Notes under the pieces: generated by a model
Database searches by the model: none
Told to the model about the DNA's origin: nothing
Seen by the model: the letters and a program-made list of their open reading frames with translations, nothing else
Position numbers and translations under genes: made by a program
Part shown: positions 13,411 to 20,576 of the stretch, piece after piece
Position numbering within the stretch: position 1 is the first letter of the stretch
Layout of the letters: each line of letters begins with the position of its first letter
From: an uncultured Sphingobacteriales bacterium
GTDB taxonomy: Bacteria > Bacteroidota > Bacteroidia > Chitinophagales > Chitinophagaceae
Reading direction: 5' to 3'
Length of the DNA stretch: 20,576 bases
NCBI GenBank assembly: GCA_946479435.1
Contig: CAMLFX010000056.1
Location: 1-20,576, forward strand

Positions 13411-14364
13411 ATGAAGATAGGGTTTGACATCATGGGTGGCGATTATGCCCCCCTTGAAGCCATAAAAGGTGTTCAAATGTTTTTTGAACAGAATTCTGAT
13501 CCTGCAGTGCATTTGCTGCTGTTGGGTAATGCAGAAGCCTGTACTCCACACCTTTCTTTATTAGAATCATATACCGGGCGCTACACGTTTGTGGAGGCGC
13601 CTGAAGTTATTGGAATGCACGAGCATCCAACCAAAGCATTAAAAGAAAAGCCAAATTCAAGTATTGCTACAGGCTTTGGCCTGTTGCAGATGAAAAAGGC
13701 TGATGCCTTTATCAGTGCGGGTAACACAGGTGCAATGATGGTAGGTGCCATGTACTCTGTTAAGAGTATTGAAGGTGTTATACGCCCTACAATTGCTACG
13801 CCAGTACCTCGTCCTGATGGCAGTTTCAACCTGATGCTGGATGTAGGTATCAATGCTGATTGCAAACCTGAAAATTTGGTGCAATTTGCTCAATTGGGTT
13901 CATTGTATGTTGAACACGTTTATGGTATCAATAATCCTAAAGTAGGGTTATTAAACATTGGTGAAGAAGAAGGTAAAGGCAATCTGCTTGCACAAGCTAC
14001 TTACCCTATGCTGAAAGAGCAGCAAAGCATAAACTTTGTAGGTAATATAGAAGGACGCGATATATTCCTCGAAAAAGCTAACGTAATAGTTTGCGAAGGT
14101 TTTGTAGGTAATATTGTTTTAAAAGCTGCTGAATCGGTACACACATTGCTTTCTGCTCGTGGTGTATCTGATAGCTTCCTTGATAATTTTAACTATGAGA
14201 TATACGGTGGTACGCCAATTTTAGGTATCAATAGCCCCGTTATCATTGGCCATGGCATTTCTCATGCGCTTGCATTTAAGAACATGATAGATGTTGCCCG
14301 CCGTATAGTAGAAGCTAACTTGGTAGATGCTATTAAAAGGCATTTTGCTCCCGCAGTAGCTTAA
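13411..14364 (+). CDS. plsX: Phosphate acyltransferase PlsX
   Basis: A 317-residue PlsX. It starts MKIGFDIMGGDYAPLEAIKG, contains SAGNTGAMMVGAMY at about residue 108 and LLNIGEEEGKGN near 185, and ends with the usual GHGISHALAFKNMI region. PlsX makes acyl-phosphate from acyl-ACP and inorganic phosphate; PlsY then uses it to acylate glycerol-3-phosphate at the start of phospholipid synthesis. It acts in the cytosol or loosely on the membrane. It lies 17 bases after rpmF. The fabH gene that often follows plsX is absent here; an alpha/beta hydrolase gene comes next. Confidence 0.96.
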   Translation: MKIGFDIMGGDYAPLEAIKGVQMFFEQNSDPAVHLLLLGNAEACTPHLSLLESYTGRYTFVEAPEVIGMHEHPTKALKEKPNSSIATGFGLLQMKKADAFISAGNTGAMMVGAMYSVKSIEGVIRPTIATPVPRPDGSFNLMLDVGINADCKPENLVQFAQLGSLYVEHVYGINNPKVGLLNIGEEEGKGNLLAQATYPMLKEQQSINFVGNIEGRDIFLEKANVIVCEGFVGNIVLKAAESVHTLLSARGVSDSFLDNFNYEIYGGTPILGINSPVIIGHGISHALAFKNMIDVARRIVEANLVDAIKRHFAPAVA

Positions 14365-14407
14365 TCAATTTCCTGAATAAATTTTGTTGTTAACTTCACC
14401 TGTTCCT

Positions 14408-15058
14408 ATGGAGCAGGTGAAGAATATATATTGTATAAGTGGTTTGGGTGCCGACAGCTCTATCTTTAAAAACGTAGAGGTAAAAGGTTATACACTACAC
14501 CATGTACAATGGGTTCATCTCGATAAAGATGATACAGTTGCAGATTATGCAAGAAAACTAAGTGAACAAATACCTGATAATAGCAATCTCATAGGCCTGT
14601 CTTTTGGTGGAATGCTTGCAGTTGAAATAGCTAAGATAAAGCCACTAAACAAAGTAGTCCTCATCTCATCTGCAAAAACAAGAAATGAGATACCTGACTT
14701 TAATAACATTCTTACCTGGTTTATTACTCACCGTCTTATTCCTCATTTCCTGTTTACAAGCGCTAACAAATATGTGTTTGAATATTTTGGTGCTGAAACA
14801 GAAGATGAAAAAGAGCTCATACGGCAGATATTTAAGAATTCTGATGGCCGGTTTATGAGTAACGCTATGCGTATGGTTACTTTGTGGAAAAATGAAACAG
14901 TTCCCACTAACATAATCCACATTCATGGCACTGCAGATCGCATCATACCACCAGGTTTTATTAGACCTGATTATTGGTTGCAGGAAGGCACTCATATCAT
15001 GATATATAATAGGGCTGAAGAGATTAACATAATCCTCAACAGTATTATTGTGTCTTAA
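14408..15058 (+). CDS. Alpha/beta hydrolase, substrate unknown
   Basis: A 216-residue alpha/beta-hydrolase when started at ATG 14408. The reading frame can be opened from a TTG at 14384, but the protein naturally begins at MEQVKNIYCISGLGADSSIF, where GLGAD is the oxyanion-hole region. The triad is Ser65 in GLSFGG, Asp177 in HGTADRIIP and His196 in EGTHIMIY. Small hydrolases of this shape act on esters or thioesters. It follows plsX by 43 bases and precedes ogt by 22; a link to lipid metabolism is possible but not shown. The specific reaction cannot be read from the sequence. Confidence 0.8.
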   Translation: MEQVKNIYCISGLGADSSIFKNVEVKGYTLHHVQWVHLDKDDTVADYARKLSEQIPDNSNLIGLSFGGMLAVEIAKIKPLNKVVLISSAKTRNEIPDFNNILTWFITHRLIPHFLFTSANKYVFEYFGAETEDEKELIRQIFKNSDGRFMSNAMRMVTLWKNETVPTNIIHIHGTADRIIPPGFIRPDYWLQEGTHIMIYNRAEEINIILNSIIVS

Positions 15059-15080
15059 AAAATTATAATTTTATGCTACT

Positions 15081-15611
15081 ATGTTAGTCACCAGGAATAT
15101 AGATACACCATTAGGGGTAATGCGCGCAGCAGCTACCGATCAGGGTGTTTGCCTGTTCGATTTCGAATACAGGCGCATGATAGATAGCATAGTAAAACGT
15201 ATAGAAACAGGCTTACAGGAAACACTTCAACCAGGTAATAATGAGTTTATCGACCAGGTGGAAGACGAGATCAATGAATACTTACAAGGCAGCCGTATAA
15301 CTTTTGATGTGCCTTTACATTTGGTGGGTTCCAACTTTCAGAAGAGTGTCTGGAATGGATTATTAACTATTCCTTATGGCGAAACACGCTCTTATAAGCA
15401 GCAATCAATATTTCTTGGAGACGAAAAAGCTATACGAGCGGTAGCAGGTGCTAACGGTGAGAATGGTATTGCTATTATTGTACCTTGCCATCGTGTTATA
15501 GGTACCAATGGAAGTCTTACAGGTTATGGCGGCGGTTTACCACGAAAAAAATGGTTGCTTGAGCATGAAGCCAAACATAGCGGCAAACATATACAAGCAA
15601 CCCTGTTTTAA
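15081..15611 (+). CDS. ogt: Methylated-DNA--protein-cysteine methyltransferase (O6-alkylguanine-DNA alkyltransferase)
   Basis: A 176-residue single-domain alkyltransferase. Cys136 in IVPCHRVIG is the acceptor that takes the alkyl group from O6-alkylguanine in one irreversible turnover. The DNA-binding part FQKSVWNGLLTIPYGETRSY precedes it, and TGYGGGLPRKKWLLEHE closes the active site. There is no AraC-like Ada domain, so this is the Ogt type rather than the Ada regulator. It may share a transcript with the hydrolase gene upstream. It ends 11 bases from the convergent lipoprotein gene, with no obvious terminator hairpin between them. Confidence 0.95.
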   Translation: MLVTRNIDTPLGVMRAAATDQGVCLFDFEYRRMIDSIVKRIETGLQETLQPGNNEFIDQVEDEINEYLQGSRITFDVPLHLVGSNFQKSVWNGLLTIPYGETRSYKQQSIFLGDEKAIRAVAGANGENGIAIIVPCHRVIGTNGSLTGYGGGLPRKKWLLEHEAKHSGKHIQATLF

Positions 15612-15622
15612 AGAGATTATTA

Positions 15623-16429
15623 TTATTCCGGGGTATTCTTATTTCTGTTTTCTTTTACCGCATCTAATACTCCTTCAAGACTAAAGTAAAACCCTGCAGT
15701 GAATCGTGCGCCATTATACTTCCATGGGAAGCTGCTTACTGGATTAGCGAATACCGACTGAAACTGGGCTTTAGCAAATTTGTAACCGACCCTTACCGTC
15801 AGCGATGGCTCAAAGAAAGTATAGGTTCCTTCGTCTATGCGCCTGCCATTGTAAGCGTTTATAAGGTTCCTGTCCGCCAGGTAGCTATTGCCACGACCAT
15901 TATCATCCAGGTTGTTGTAATTTATATTGCTGATACGCATATTAAATGCAGCATCAAACCATGGCGATGTTACACCAATACCCGGTTGAAGAAATAGCTT
16001 TGTAACATCCATATTTACATCGCTGGTTATTGTGCCACTACCACCGCCGCCGTACATTTCCACTACCATCTTAAATTTTCTATCTCCAACAGGGTAGTAG
16101 CCGCCGATACCTGCTTCCAGCAGGTGTGCTTTCGCAGGCACATTACCACCTGCAAAATCAAAATTATCGGGTGTAAAAGAATAAGTACTATAGTTGCCTA
16201 TTATACCTAAGTGTTTTATTGGTGAATAAGATGCCTGTAGATCGAAAAAGCTGGTCTTGCCGGCACCATCCCCATCCCCAATACTTCCCGCAGCGTTCAA
16301 ATGTGCCTGGCCGCCATCGGTAAAAAGTGGTGTATTTACAGCGTTGGGTTTATAATAATAACGGTTACAGCTACAAGCAAATAATGAAATACAGCAGATG
16401 ACTAATAACGCAGTTTTTTGATATGTCAT
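15623..16429 (-). CDS. Predicted outer-membrane lipoprotein, function unknown
   Basis: A 268-residue protein when started at ATG 16429; the frame can be extended to 16462, but the shorter start gives a clean signal sequence, MTYQKTALLVICCISLFACS, with Cys19 in LFAC as the lipidation site. The mature part is rich in Gly, Asn, Tyr and Phe and has alternating patterns such as HLLEAGIGGYYPV, FEPSLTVRVGYKF and GARFTAGFYFSLEG, which suggest a beta-barrel or beta-rich outer-membrane protein. I do not recognise a named family. It is divergent from rnpB, about 88 bases away, and convergent with ogt. Confidence 0.75.
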   Translation of the reverse strand: MTYQKTALLVICCISLFACSCNRYYYKPNAVNTPLFTDGGQAHLNAAGSIGDGDGAGKTSFFDLQASYSPIKHLGIIGNYSTYSFTPDNFDFAGGNVPAKAHLLEAGIGGYYPVGDRKFKMVVEMYGGGGSGTITSDVNMDVTKLFLQPGIGVTSPWFDAAFNMRISNINYNNLDDNGRGNSYLADRNLINAYNGRRIDEGTYTFFEPSLTVRVGYKFAKAQFQSVFANPVSSFPWKYNGARFTAGFYFSLEGVLDAVKENRNKNTPE

Positions 16430-16479
16430 AATAAAGTAAAAATGAGCTGTTAAAAATAACATTTTGTAGGGTATTGCAC

Positions 16480-16512
16480 TTTGGCTACCTCAGCTTTTTT
16501 TAGTTAATTTTG
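16480..16512 (+). promoter_or_regulatory. rnpB promoter, Bacteroidota type
   Basis: TTTG (16480-16483) and TAATTTTG (16505-16512), 21 bases apart, match the -33 and -7 elements. The expected start point, about six bases further on, coincides with the first strand of the RNase P P1 helix at 16518. Confidence 0.7.
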
Positions 16513-16517
16513 TATTC

Positions 16518-16879
16518 ACTACAGGTTGGGTTATCGCTTTGCTTACAGCAAAGAGGAAAGTCCGGACAGTATAGAGCAACGCACCACCTAACGGGTGGGG
16601 TTCCGCTAACCACGGAATACAGAAAGTGCCACAGAAAATGACCGCCTCACAAGAGGTAAGGGTGAAAATGTAGGGTAAGAGCCTACACTATATATTGGTA
16701 ACAATATAAAGGGGTAAACCTTGCGTGCTGAAATGTCAAATAGGCGTGCGTTTGAGGGCGGCTCGCCCGATGTACGTGGGTTGGCAGAAAGAGTTGTTGC
16801 GCGAGCAGCATCCAAGATAAATGATGACCGGTCTTTACGTAAGTAAAGATTTACAGAATCCGGCTTATAGATTTGTAGT
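16518..16879 (+). ncRNA. rnpB: RNase P RNA, bacterial type A
   Basis: The conserved core GAGGAAAGTCCGGAC is at 16553-16567. The GGTGAAAATGTAGGGTAAGA segment begins at 16661, and the partner core ACAGAATCCGGCTTATAG is at 16852-16869. The ends are set by P1 pairing of ACTACA (16518-16523) with TGTAGT (16874-16879), giving about 362 bases, normal for the class. This RNA is the catalytic subunit that removes the 5' leader from tRNA precursors; the protein subunit RnpA is elsewhere. The gene has its own promoter and a terminator 17 bases downstream. The exact ends could differ by a few bases. Confidence 0.96.
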
Positions 16880-16896
16880 TGTTTTGGTTAAATGAT

Positions 16897-16930
16897 AGCA
16901 CCGGTTTTGTCCCGGTGCTTTTTTCTTTTA
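16897..16930 (+). terminator. rnpB intrinsic terminator
   Basis: An 8-bp GC-rich stem, AGCACCGG / CCGGTGCT (16897-16904 and 16912-16919), with a 7-base loop is followed by TTTTTCTTTT. It lies directly after the RNase P RNA. Confidence 0.9.
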
Positions 16931-16967
16931 TAGCCATTCTTTACTATGCTACAGACTATATAGATAC

Positions 16968-16975
16968 TATCTTTG
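16968..16975 (+). promoter_or_regulatory. Probable valS promoter, -7 element
   Basis: TATCTTTG matches TAnnTTTG and lies 32 bases before the valS ATG, downstream of the rnpB terminator. No clear TTG is seen at the -33 position, so only the -7 element is listed. Confidence 0.45.
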
Positions 16976-17007
16976 CAGACTTATAATTTTTTCGATTTAG
17001 CAAGCAC

Positions 17008-19638
17008 ATGGAACTGACTAAGAATTTTCAGCATAACGAGGCCGAACAGAAATGGTATCAGCATTGGGATAATTCAGGATATTTTAAATCGAAGCCTGAT
17101 GACAGGCCATCATATACTATAGTGATTCCGCCACCAAATATTACCGGCGTGCTACACATGGGGCATGCATTGAATGATACTGTTCAGGATATACTGATAC
17201 GCCGTGCAAAAATGCAAGGCTTCAATACCTGTTGGGTACCAGGTACCGATCATGCTTCTATTGCAACCGAAGCTAAGGTCGTAGGTATGCTACGCGAAAA
17301 AGGTATCGATAAGAACAGCATCTCGCGCGATGAGTTTTTGAAATATGCTTATGAGTGGAAAGACAAGTATGGTGGTATCATCCTGCAACAGTTAAAAAAG
17401 CTTGGTTGTTCACTCGATTGGGACCGTACTGCCTTTACAATGGATGATGACTACTATGCTGCTGTTATTCGTGTATTCGTAGAACTATATAATAAAGGCA
17501 ATATTTACCGTGGTGTAAAAATGATCAACTGGGATCCTAAGGCAAAGACCGCACTTAGCGATGAAGAGATCATACATAAACAAACCAATTCCAAGCTTAC
17601 ATACGTTCGTTATAAAATTGATAGCGATAAAGAAGAGTATATAACTATAGCAACCGTAAGGCCCGAAACTATTTTAGGCGATACTGCTGTATGTGTACAC
17701 CCTGATGATGAGCGCTACACGCACCTGAAGGGTAAGTATTGTTTTGTTCCGCTTATCAACAGGCGTGTACCTATCATCTTCGATGAATACATCGATAAAG
17801 AATTTGGTACCGGTGCACTAAAGGTTACCCCTGCACATGATATAAATGACTATAACTTGGGTATCAAACACAACCTGCCGGTAGTCGATACCTTGAATGA
17901 AGATGGTACGATGAGCGAAGCAGCAGGTATGTATATTGGTGAAGATCGTTTTGCAGTTCGTAAGAAAATAGTAGAAGACCTAAAGGAGACCGGCAACTTT
18001 GTAAAACAGGAAGATTACAGCAACCAGGTTGGTTTTTCTGAACGTACCGATGCTGTTATAGAACCACGCCTTTCAATGCAATGGTGGTGCAAGATGGATG
18101 AGATGGCTAAGCCTGCATTAGAAAATGTATTGAACGATAATATTGAATTTCACCCTGCTAAGTTTAAGAACTTATACAAGCATTGGATGGAGAACATCAA
18201 AGATTGGTGCATTAGTCGCCAGCTTTGGTGGGGTCAGCGCATACCTGCATGGTATGATACTGATGGTAAAATATATGTAGCAAAAACTGCTGAAGAGGCG
18301 CATGAACAATACCGCAATGCTAATCCTGAATTAGCTGCGAAGAATCCTGAACTGAGGCAAGAGGAAGATGTACTGGATACATGGTTCAGTAGTTGGTTGT
18401 GGCCCATGCAGGTATTTGGCTGGAATGACGATCCTAACAATGAGGAGCTGAAATATTACTACCCAACCCAGACATTGGTAACTGGTCCTGATATCATATT
18501 CTTTTGGGTAGCGCGTATGGCTATGGCTGGCTACGAATTCATGAACCAAAAGCCATTCGATAAAGTATATTTTACCGGCATCATTCGCGATAAGCAAGGC
18601 CGTAAAATGAGTAAATCATTAGGCAACTCTCCTGATTTATTGCAACTTATAGACGACTTTGGTGCTGATGCGGTACGTTTCAGTATCATTATATCATCGC
18701 CTGCGGGTAATGACTTGTTATTTGATGAGAGTGCATTGGAACAAGGCCGCAACTTTAGCAATAAGATGTGGAATGCCCTGAAGCTGATAAAAATGTGGGA
18801 AGAAAGGGTAGCGGATGTGGATGGATCGAATATTGAATTTGCTATAGAGTGGATGGAGCAACGTTTAGCGAGTGCATCCGCCGATATTGATAGTATGATA
18901 AAAGACTTCCGCCTGAGCGAAGGCCTGAAAACTATCTATTCGTTGATTTGGGATGATTTCTGCTCATGGTACCTGGAATGGGTAAAACCCGCACAAGACC
19001 AGCCAATATCTAAAAAAGTATACGAGCGCACTTTAGATATCTACGAACGTTTGTTGCAATTGCTGCATCCATACTTGCCATTCGTTACAGAAGAAATATA
19101 TCATCAACTGCGCGAACGTAAAGAGGGTGATGATCTGATATTAATGCAGCTACCGGCTACTGCAACGGTAAACGCAAGCATATTGAATTATGGCGCGCTA
19201 TTACAAGAGTTGATAACCGCTGTACGCGATACACGTAACAAAAATCAGATGAAGCCGAAGGACACCATTAAGCTTCATATTGATACTGCGAATAAGGACT
19301 TTTACAATACGATACTCTCAATACTCAGCAGGCAGGTGAATGCAGAGGTAATTAACTTCACCAGCGAAGCACAGGCAGGTAGTATATCTATTGTGGTACA
19401 GACCGATAAATTGTATATTGAAGGTGCAAACGCCAATGTAGATACAGGCGCGCAGAAAGAGCAAATGCAAAAGGATCTTGATTACTTGAAAGGTTTCCTG
19501 GTAAGTATAGATAAAAAACTAAGTAATCAGCTATTTGTGCAAAATGCAAAGCCTGAAGTAATAGAAGTAGAACGTAAAAAACAAAGCGATGCTTTGGCCA
19601 AAATAAAAGCTATTGAAGAAAGTCTAAGTTTACTGTAA
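17008..19638 (+). CDS. valS: Valyl-tRNA synthetase
   Basis: An 876-residue class Ia aminoacyl-tRNA synthetase. The HIGH motif appears as HMGH at residues 50-53 in PPPNITGVLHMGHAL, and KMSKS is at 533-537 in GRKMSKSLGNS. The inserted editing domain (about residues 190-340) contains TIATVRPETILGDTA and the GTGALKVTPAHD motif. WCISRQLWWGQRIPAW at about residue 399 and the C-terminal coiled coil (about 810-876) are typical of ValRS. It charges tRNA-Val and clears misactivated threonine. The length is normal. It starts 78 bases after the rnpB terminator, and a small secreted-protein gene follows ten bases after its stop. Confidence 0.98.
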   Translation: MELTKNFQHNEAEQKWYQHWDNSGYFKSKPDDRPSYTIVIPPPNITGVLHMGHALNDTVQDILIRRAKMQGFNTCWVPGTDHASIATEAKVVGMLREKGIDKNSISRDEFLKYAYEWKDKYGGIILQQLKKLGCSLDWDRTAFTMDDDYYAAVIRVFVELYNKGNIYRGVKMINWDPKAKTALSDEEIIHKQTNSKLTYVRYKIDSDKEEYITIATVRPETILGDTAVCVHPDDERYTHLKGKYCFVPLINRRVPIIFDEYIDKEFGTGALKVTPAHDINDYNLGIKHNLPVVDTLNEDGTMSEAAGMYIGEDRFAVRKKIVEDLKETGNFVKQEDYSNQVGFSERTDAVIEPRLSMQWWCKMDEMAKPALENVLNDNIEFHPAKFKNLYKHWMENIKDWCISRQLWWGQRIPAWYDTDGKIYVAKTAEEAHEQYRNANPELAAKNPELRQEEDVLDTWFSSWLWPMQVFGWNDDPNNEELKYYYPTQTLVTGPDIIFFWVARMAMAGYEFMNQKPFDKVYFTGIIRDKQGRKMSKSLGNSPDLLQLIDDFGADAVRFSIIISSPAGNDLLFDESALEQGRNFSNKMWNALKLIKMWEERVADVDGSNIEFAIEWMEQRLASASADIDSMIKDFRLSEGLKTIYSLIWDDFCSWYLEWVKPAQDQPISKKVYERTLDIYERLLQLLHPYLPFVTEEIYHQLRERKEGDDLILMQLPATATVNASILNYGALLQELITAVRDTRNKNQMKPKDTIKLHIDTANKDFYNTILSILSRQVNAEVINFTSEAQAGSISIVVQTDKLYIEGANANVDTGAQKEQMQKDLDYLKGFLVSIDKKLSNQLFVQNAKPEVIEVERKKQSDALAKIKAIEESLSLL

Positions 19639-19648
19639 CTTTAAGCTA

Positions 19649-20131
19649 ATGAAGAAACAAGCCAGATATTTTGTATTTGCACTGCTCTCTGTCATAAGCA
19701 TTAGCGTATGGGCGCAGGAGAAAAAAGTTGCAGAGAAACCAAAAGCTACAAAGCCTAAGGTGATACCTATACCTGTCTATTTAGGTAAATCAAATATAAA
19801 TGGTGGTACACTTACAAAGCAAAATTTTGATTCTTTGCTTGGGCAAGGATTAACTTCTAGAGACAGTACGGGTAAAAATTATTTAGTGAATGGATTTATC
19901 TTTACATACGGCGAAAGAAATTTGTATGAAGATTCCGTTGGAAAGTTAATGGTAGTTACAGACTATTTGCCCGAATACTGCTATGGAGATTCTTTGACCA
20001 CATTTTTGCTAAAAAATATACGCAGCCGTTCAAAAGCTGGCGATACAGTTTACTTCGACAATATTTCACTATTATCTGCTGAAGGTACCGGAGCTTTGGG
20101 TAAATCGTTTAGACTTGTTTTAAGTAAGTGA
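19649..20131 (+). CDS. Small secreted protein resembling the GldM C-terminal domain
   Basis: A 160-residue protein with a signal peptide (cleavage likely after Ala22 in VWA/QEK), a Lys/Pro-rich linker to about residue 42, and a compact domain to the end. The domain has GGTLTKQNF and GLTSRD, then VNGFIFTYG, a long middle, FLLKNIRSRSKAGDTVYFDNIS and a closing GKSFRLVLSK. From memory this order, especially the I...K.GD.VYF.DI segment, resembles the last domain of the gliding/type IX secretion protein GldM. GldM itself is about 500 residues with a membrane helix, so this is at most a free-standing copy of one domain. It follows valS by ten bases and ends before a strong terminator. The homology is suggestive, not proven. 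Confidence 0.7.
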   Translation: MKKQARYFVFALLSVISISVWAQEKKVAEKPKATKPKVIPIPVYLGKSNINGGTLTKQNFDSLLGQGLTSRDSTGKNYLVNGFIFTYGERNLYEDSVGKLMVVTDYLPEYCYGDSLTTFLLKNIRSRSKAGDTVYFDNISLLSAEGTGALGKSFRLVLSK

Positions 20132-20157
20132 TTAGTAGTATTTTAAACTACAAGTAT

Positions 20158-20199
20158 TAAAAGAAAAGCAATGCAGTTCCTGGCATTGCTTTTCTTTTA
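20158..20199 (+). terminator. Strong intrinsic terminator after the valS unit
   Basis: A perfect 17-bp stem (20158-20174 with 20183-20199) encloses an 8-base loop. The left arm includes AAAAGAAAAGCAATGC and the right arm GCATTGCTTTTCTTTT, so the T-rich tract forms part of the stem. Because the arms are A-rich and T-rich it could stop transcription from both directions. Confidence 0.85.
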
Positions 20200-20304
20200 T
20201 GAAAGCCCTAAATATATTCATTAAATTTATAATGATTTGTCTGATTAAGCTATAAACCAACTATTTTACTTTTTTTCAGGTCTTCTTACATAACCGCTCT
20301 ATCT

Positions 20305-20576
20305 ATGAAATATCTATTTACTTTTCTTCTGCTGTTTTCATTCTGCTATAACGGCCATGCATCTGTTTATGATAAGCTTTGTGACGTCAATAAGCTTTGG
20401 GAGGAAAATGATGTAGCTAGTATCCAATTTCCTAAGAATAAGCAAAGAACTTCACAAGAATGGATACAATTACACCTTTCGTTAGTAGAACAGATTTTAC
20501 GTTCCAGAAATATTGATAATTTATCTGCTGAACAGAAACTTAACCGCAATACTGCATTAGATCATCTACATGAATA
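20305..20576 (+). CDS. N-terminal part of a secreted protein, cut by the window end
   Basis: An open frame starts at ATG 20305 and runs to the last base without a stop, giving 90 residues. It begins MKYLFTFLLLFSFCYNGHAS, a clear signal peptide with likely cleavage after Ala19. The mature part starts VYDKLCDVNKLWEENDV and looks soluble and mainly helical (LHLSLVEQILRSRNIDNL). I do not recognise the family. It lies 105 bases after the terminator hairpin, so it begins a new transcription unit; the intervening bases are AT-rich with no exact TAnnTTTG box. Confidence 0.75.
   Translation, partial: MKYLFTFLLLFSFCYNGHASVYDKLCDVNKLWEENDVASIQFPKNKQRTSQEWIQLHLSLVEQILRSRNIDNLSAEQKLNRNTALDHLHE

Noticed and set aside
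14384..14407. TTG-initiated extension of the alpha/beta hydrolase
   Set aside because: The protein aligns with family N termini from the ATG at 14408; the extra eight residues add nothing recognisable.
16430..16462. Eleven-residue N-terminal extension of the lipoprotein
   Set aside because: The internal Met gives a standard lipoprotein signal sequence; the extension would place hydrophobic residues before the basic region.
16606..16815. A 69-codon open frame on the - strand inside the RNase P RNA gene
   Set aside because: It lies entirely within the conserved rnpB structure; the frame is a by-product of a structured RNA and has no protein family features.
7185..20576. Mobile elements, prophage, CRISPR arrays, toxin-antitoxin or defence genes
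   Set aside because: No transposase, integrase, repeat array or recognisable defence gene was seen; this part is conserved housekeeping gene content.

Overview
The window comes from a member of the Bacteroidota, probably a Chitinophagales/Chitinophagaceae-like genome. The signs are promoter elements of the Bacteroidota type (TTG/TTTG, about 17-22 bases, then TAnnTTTG) before rpsT, tatA, yceD and rnpB; a MauE/DoxX-thioredoxin fusion of the Bacteroidota BT_3928 type; a secreted protein resembling the GldM C-terminal domain; a cysteine-free L32; and moderate AT richness. It is ordinary chromosome carrying one accessory glycan locus at its left end.

Region 1 (1-7131, + strand) is the 3' part of a surface-glycan operon. 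It starts with the last codons of a PglC-type phosphoglycosyl transferase and a PglD/NeuD-type sugar N-acyltransferase. Next comes a five-gene acyl-building cassette: acyl carrier protein, KAS III, Rieske oxygenase, SDR reductase and a second KAS III. The operon ends with a PglE-type UDP-4-amino-sugar transaminase and a Gfo/Idh/MocA sugar-nucleotide dehydrogenase. Gaps are 0-21 bases. I read it as a pathway that makes a 4-amino-6-deoxy sugar nucleotide, builds a short, probably hydroxylated acyl chain on the dedicated ACP, joins them through the PglD-like transferase, and passes the product to PglC. The Rieske enzyme and the two different KAS III proteins are the most unusual parts and the best candidate for an undescribed system. 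The 4,6-dehydratase (PglF) is not in the window and may lie upstream.

Region 2 (7135-11420, - strand) is housekeeping and envelope: a 12-bp terminator hairpin, rpsT, a secreted lytic transglycosylase, tatA, rluD, the MauE/DoxX-thioredoxin membrane protein and a small cysteine-rich lipoprotein.

Region 3 (11554-15611, + strand) holds a DUF58 protein, then the conserved yceD-rpmF-plsX operon behind a clear promoter, an alpha/beta hydrolase and an O6-alkylguanine-DNA alkyltransferase. No fabH follows plsX, so the glycan-locus KAS III genes are not the displaced plsX-fabH pair.

Region 4 (15623-20576) has a lipoprotein on the - strand, then on the + strand the RNase P RNA gene with promoter and terminator, valS, a small secreted GldM-C-like protein, a strong terminator hairpin, and the start of a secreted protein cut by the window end. 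No tRNA, insertion sequence, CRISPR array or prophage was seen, and no gene-free stretch exceeds 300 bases.
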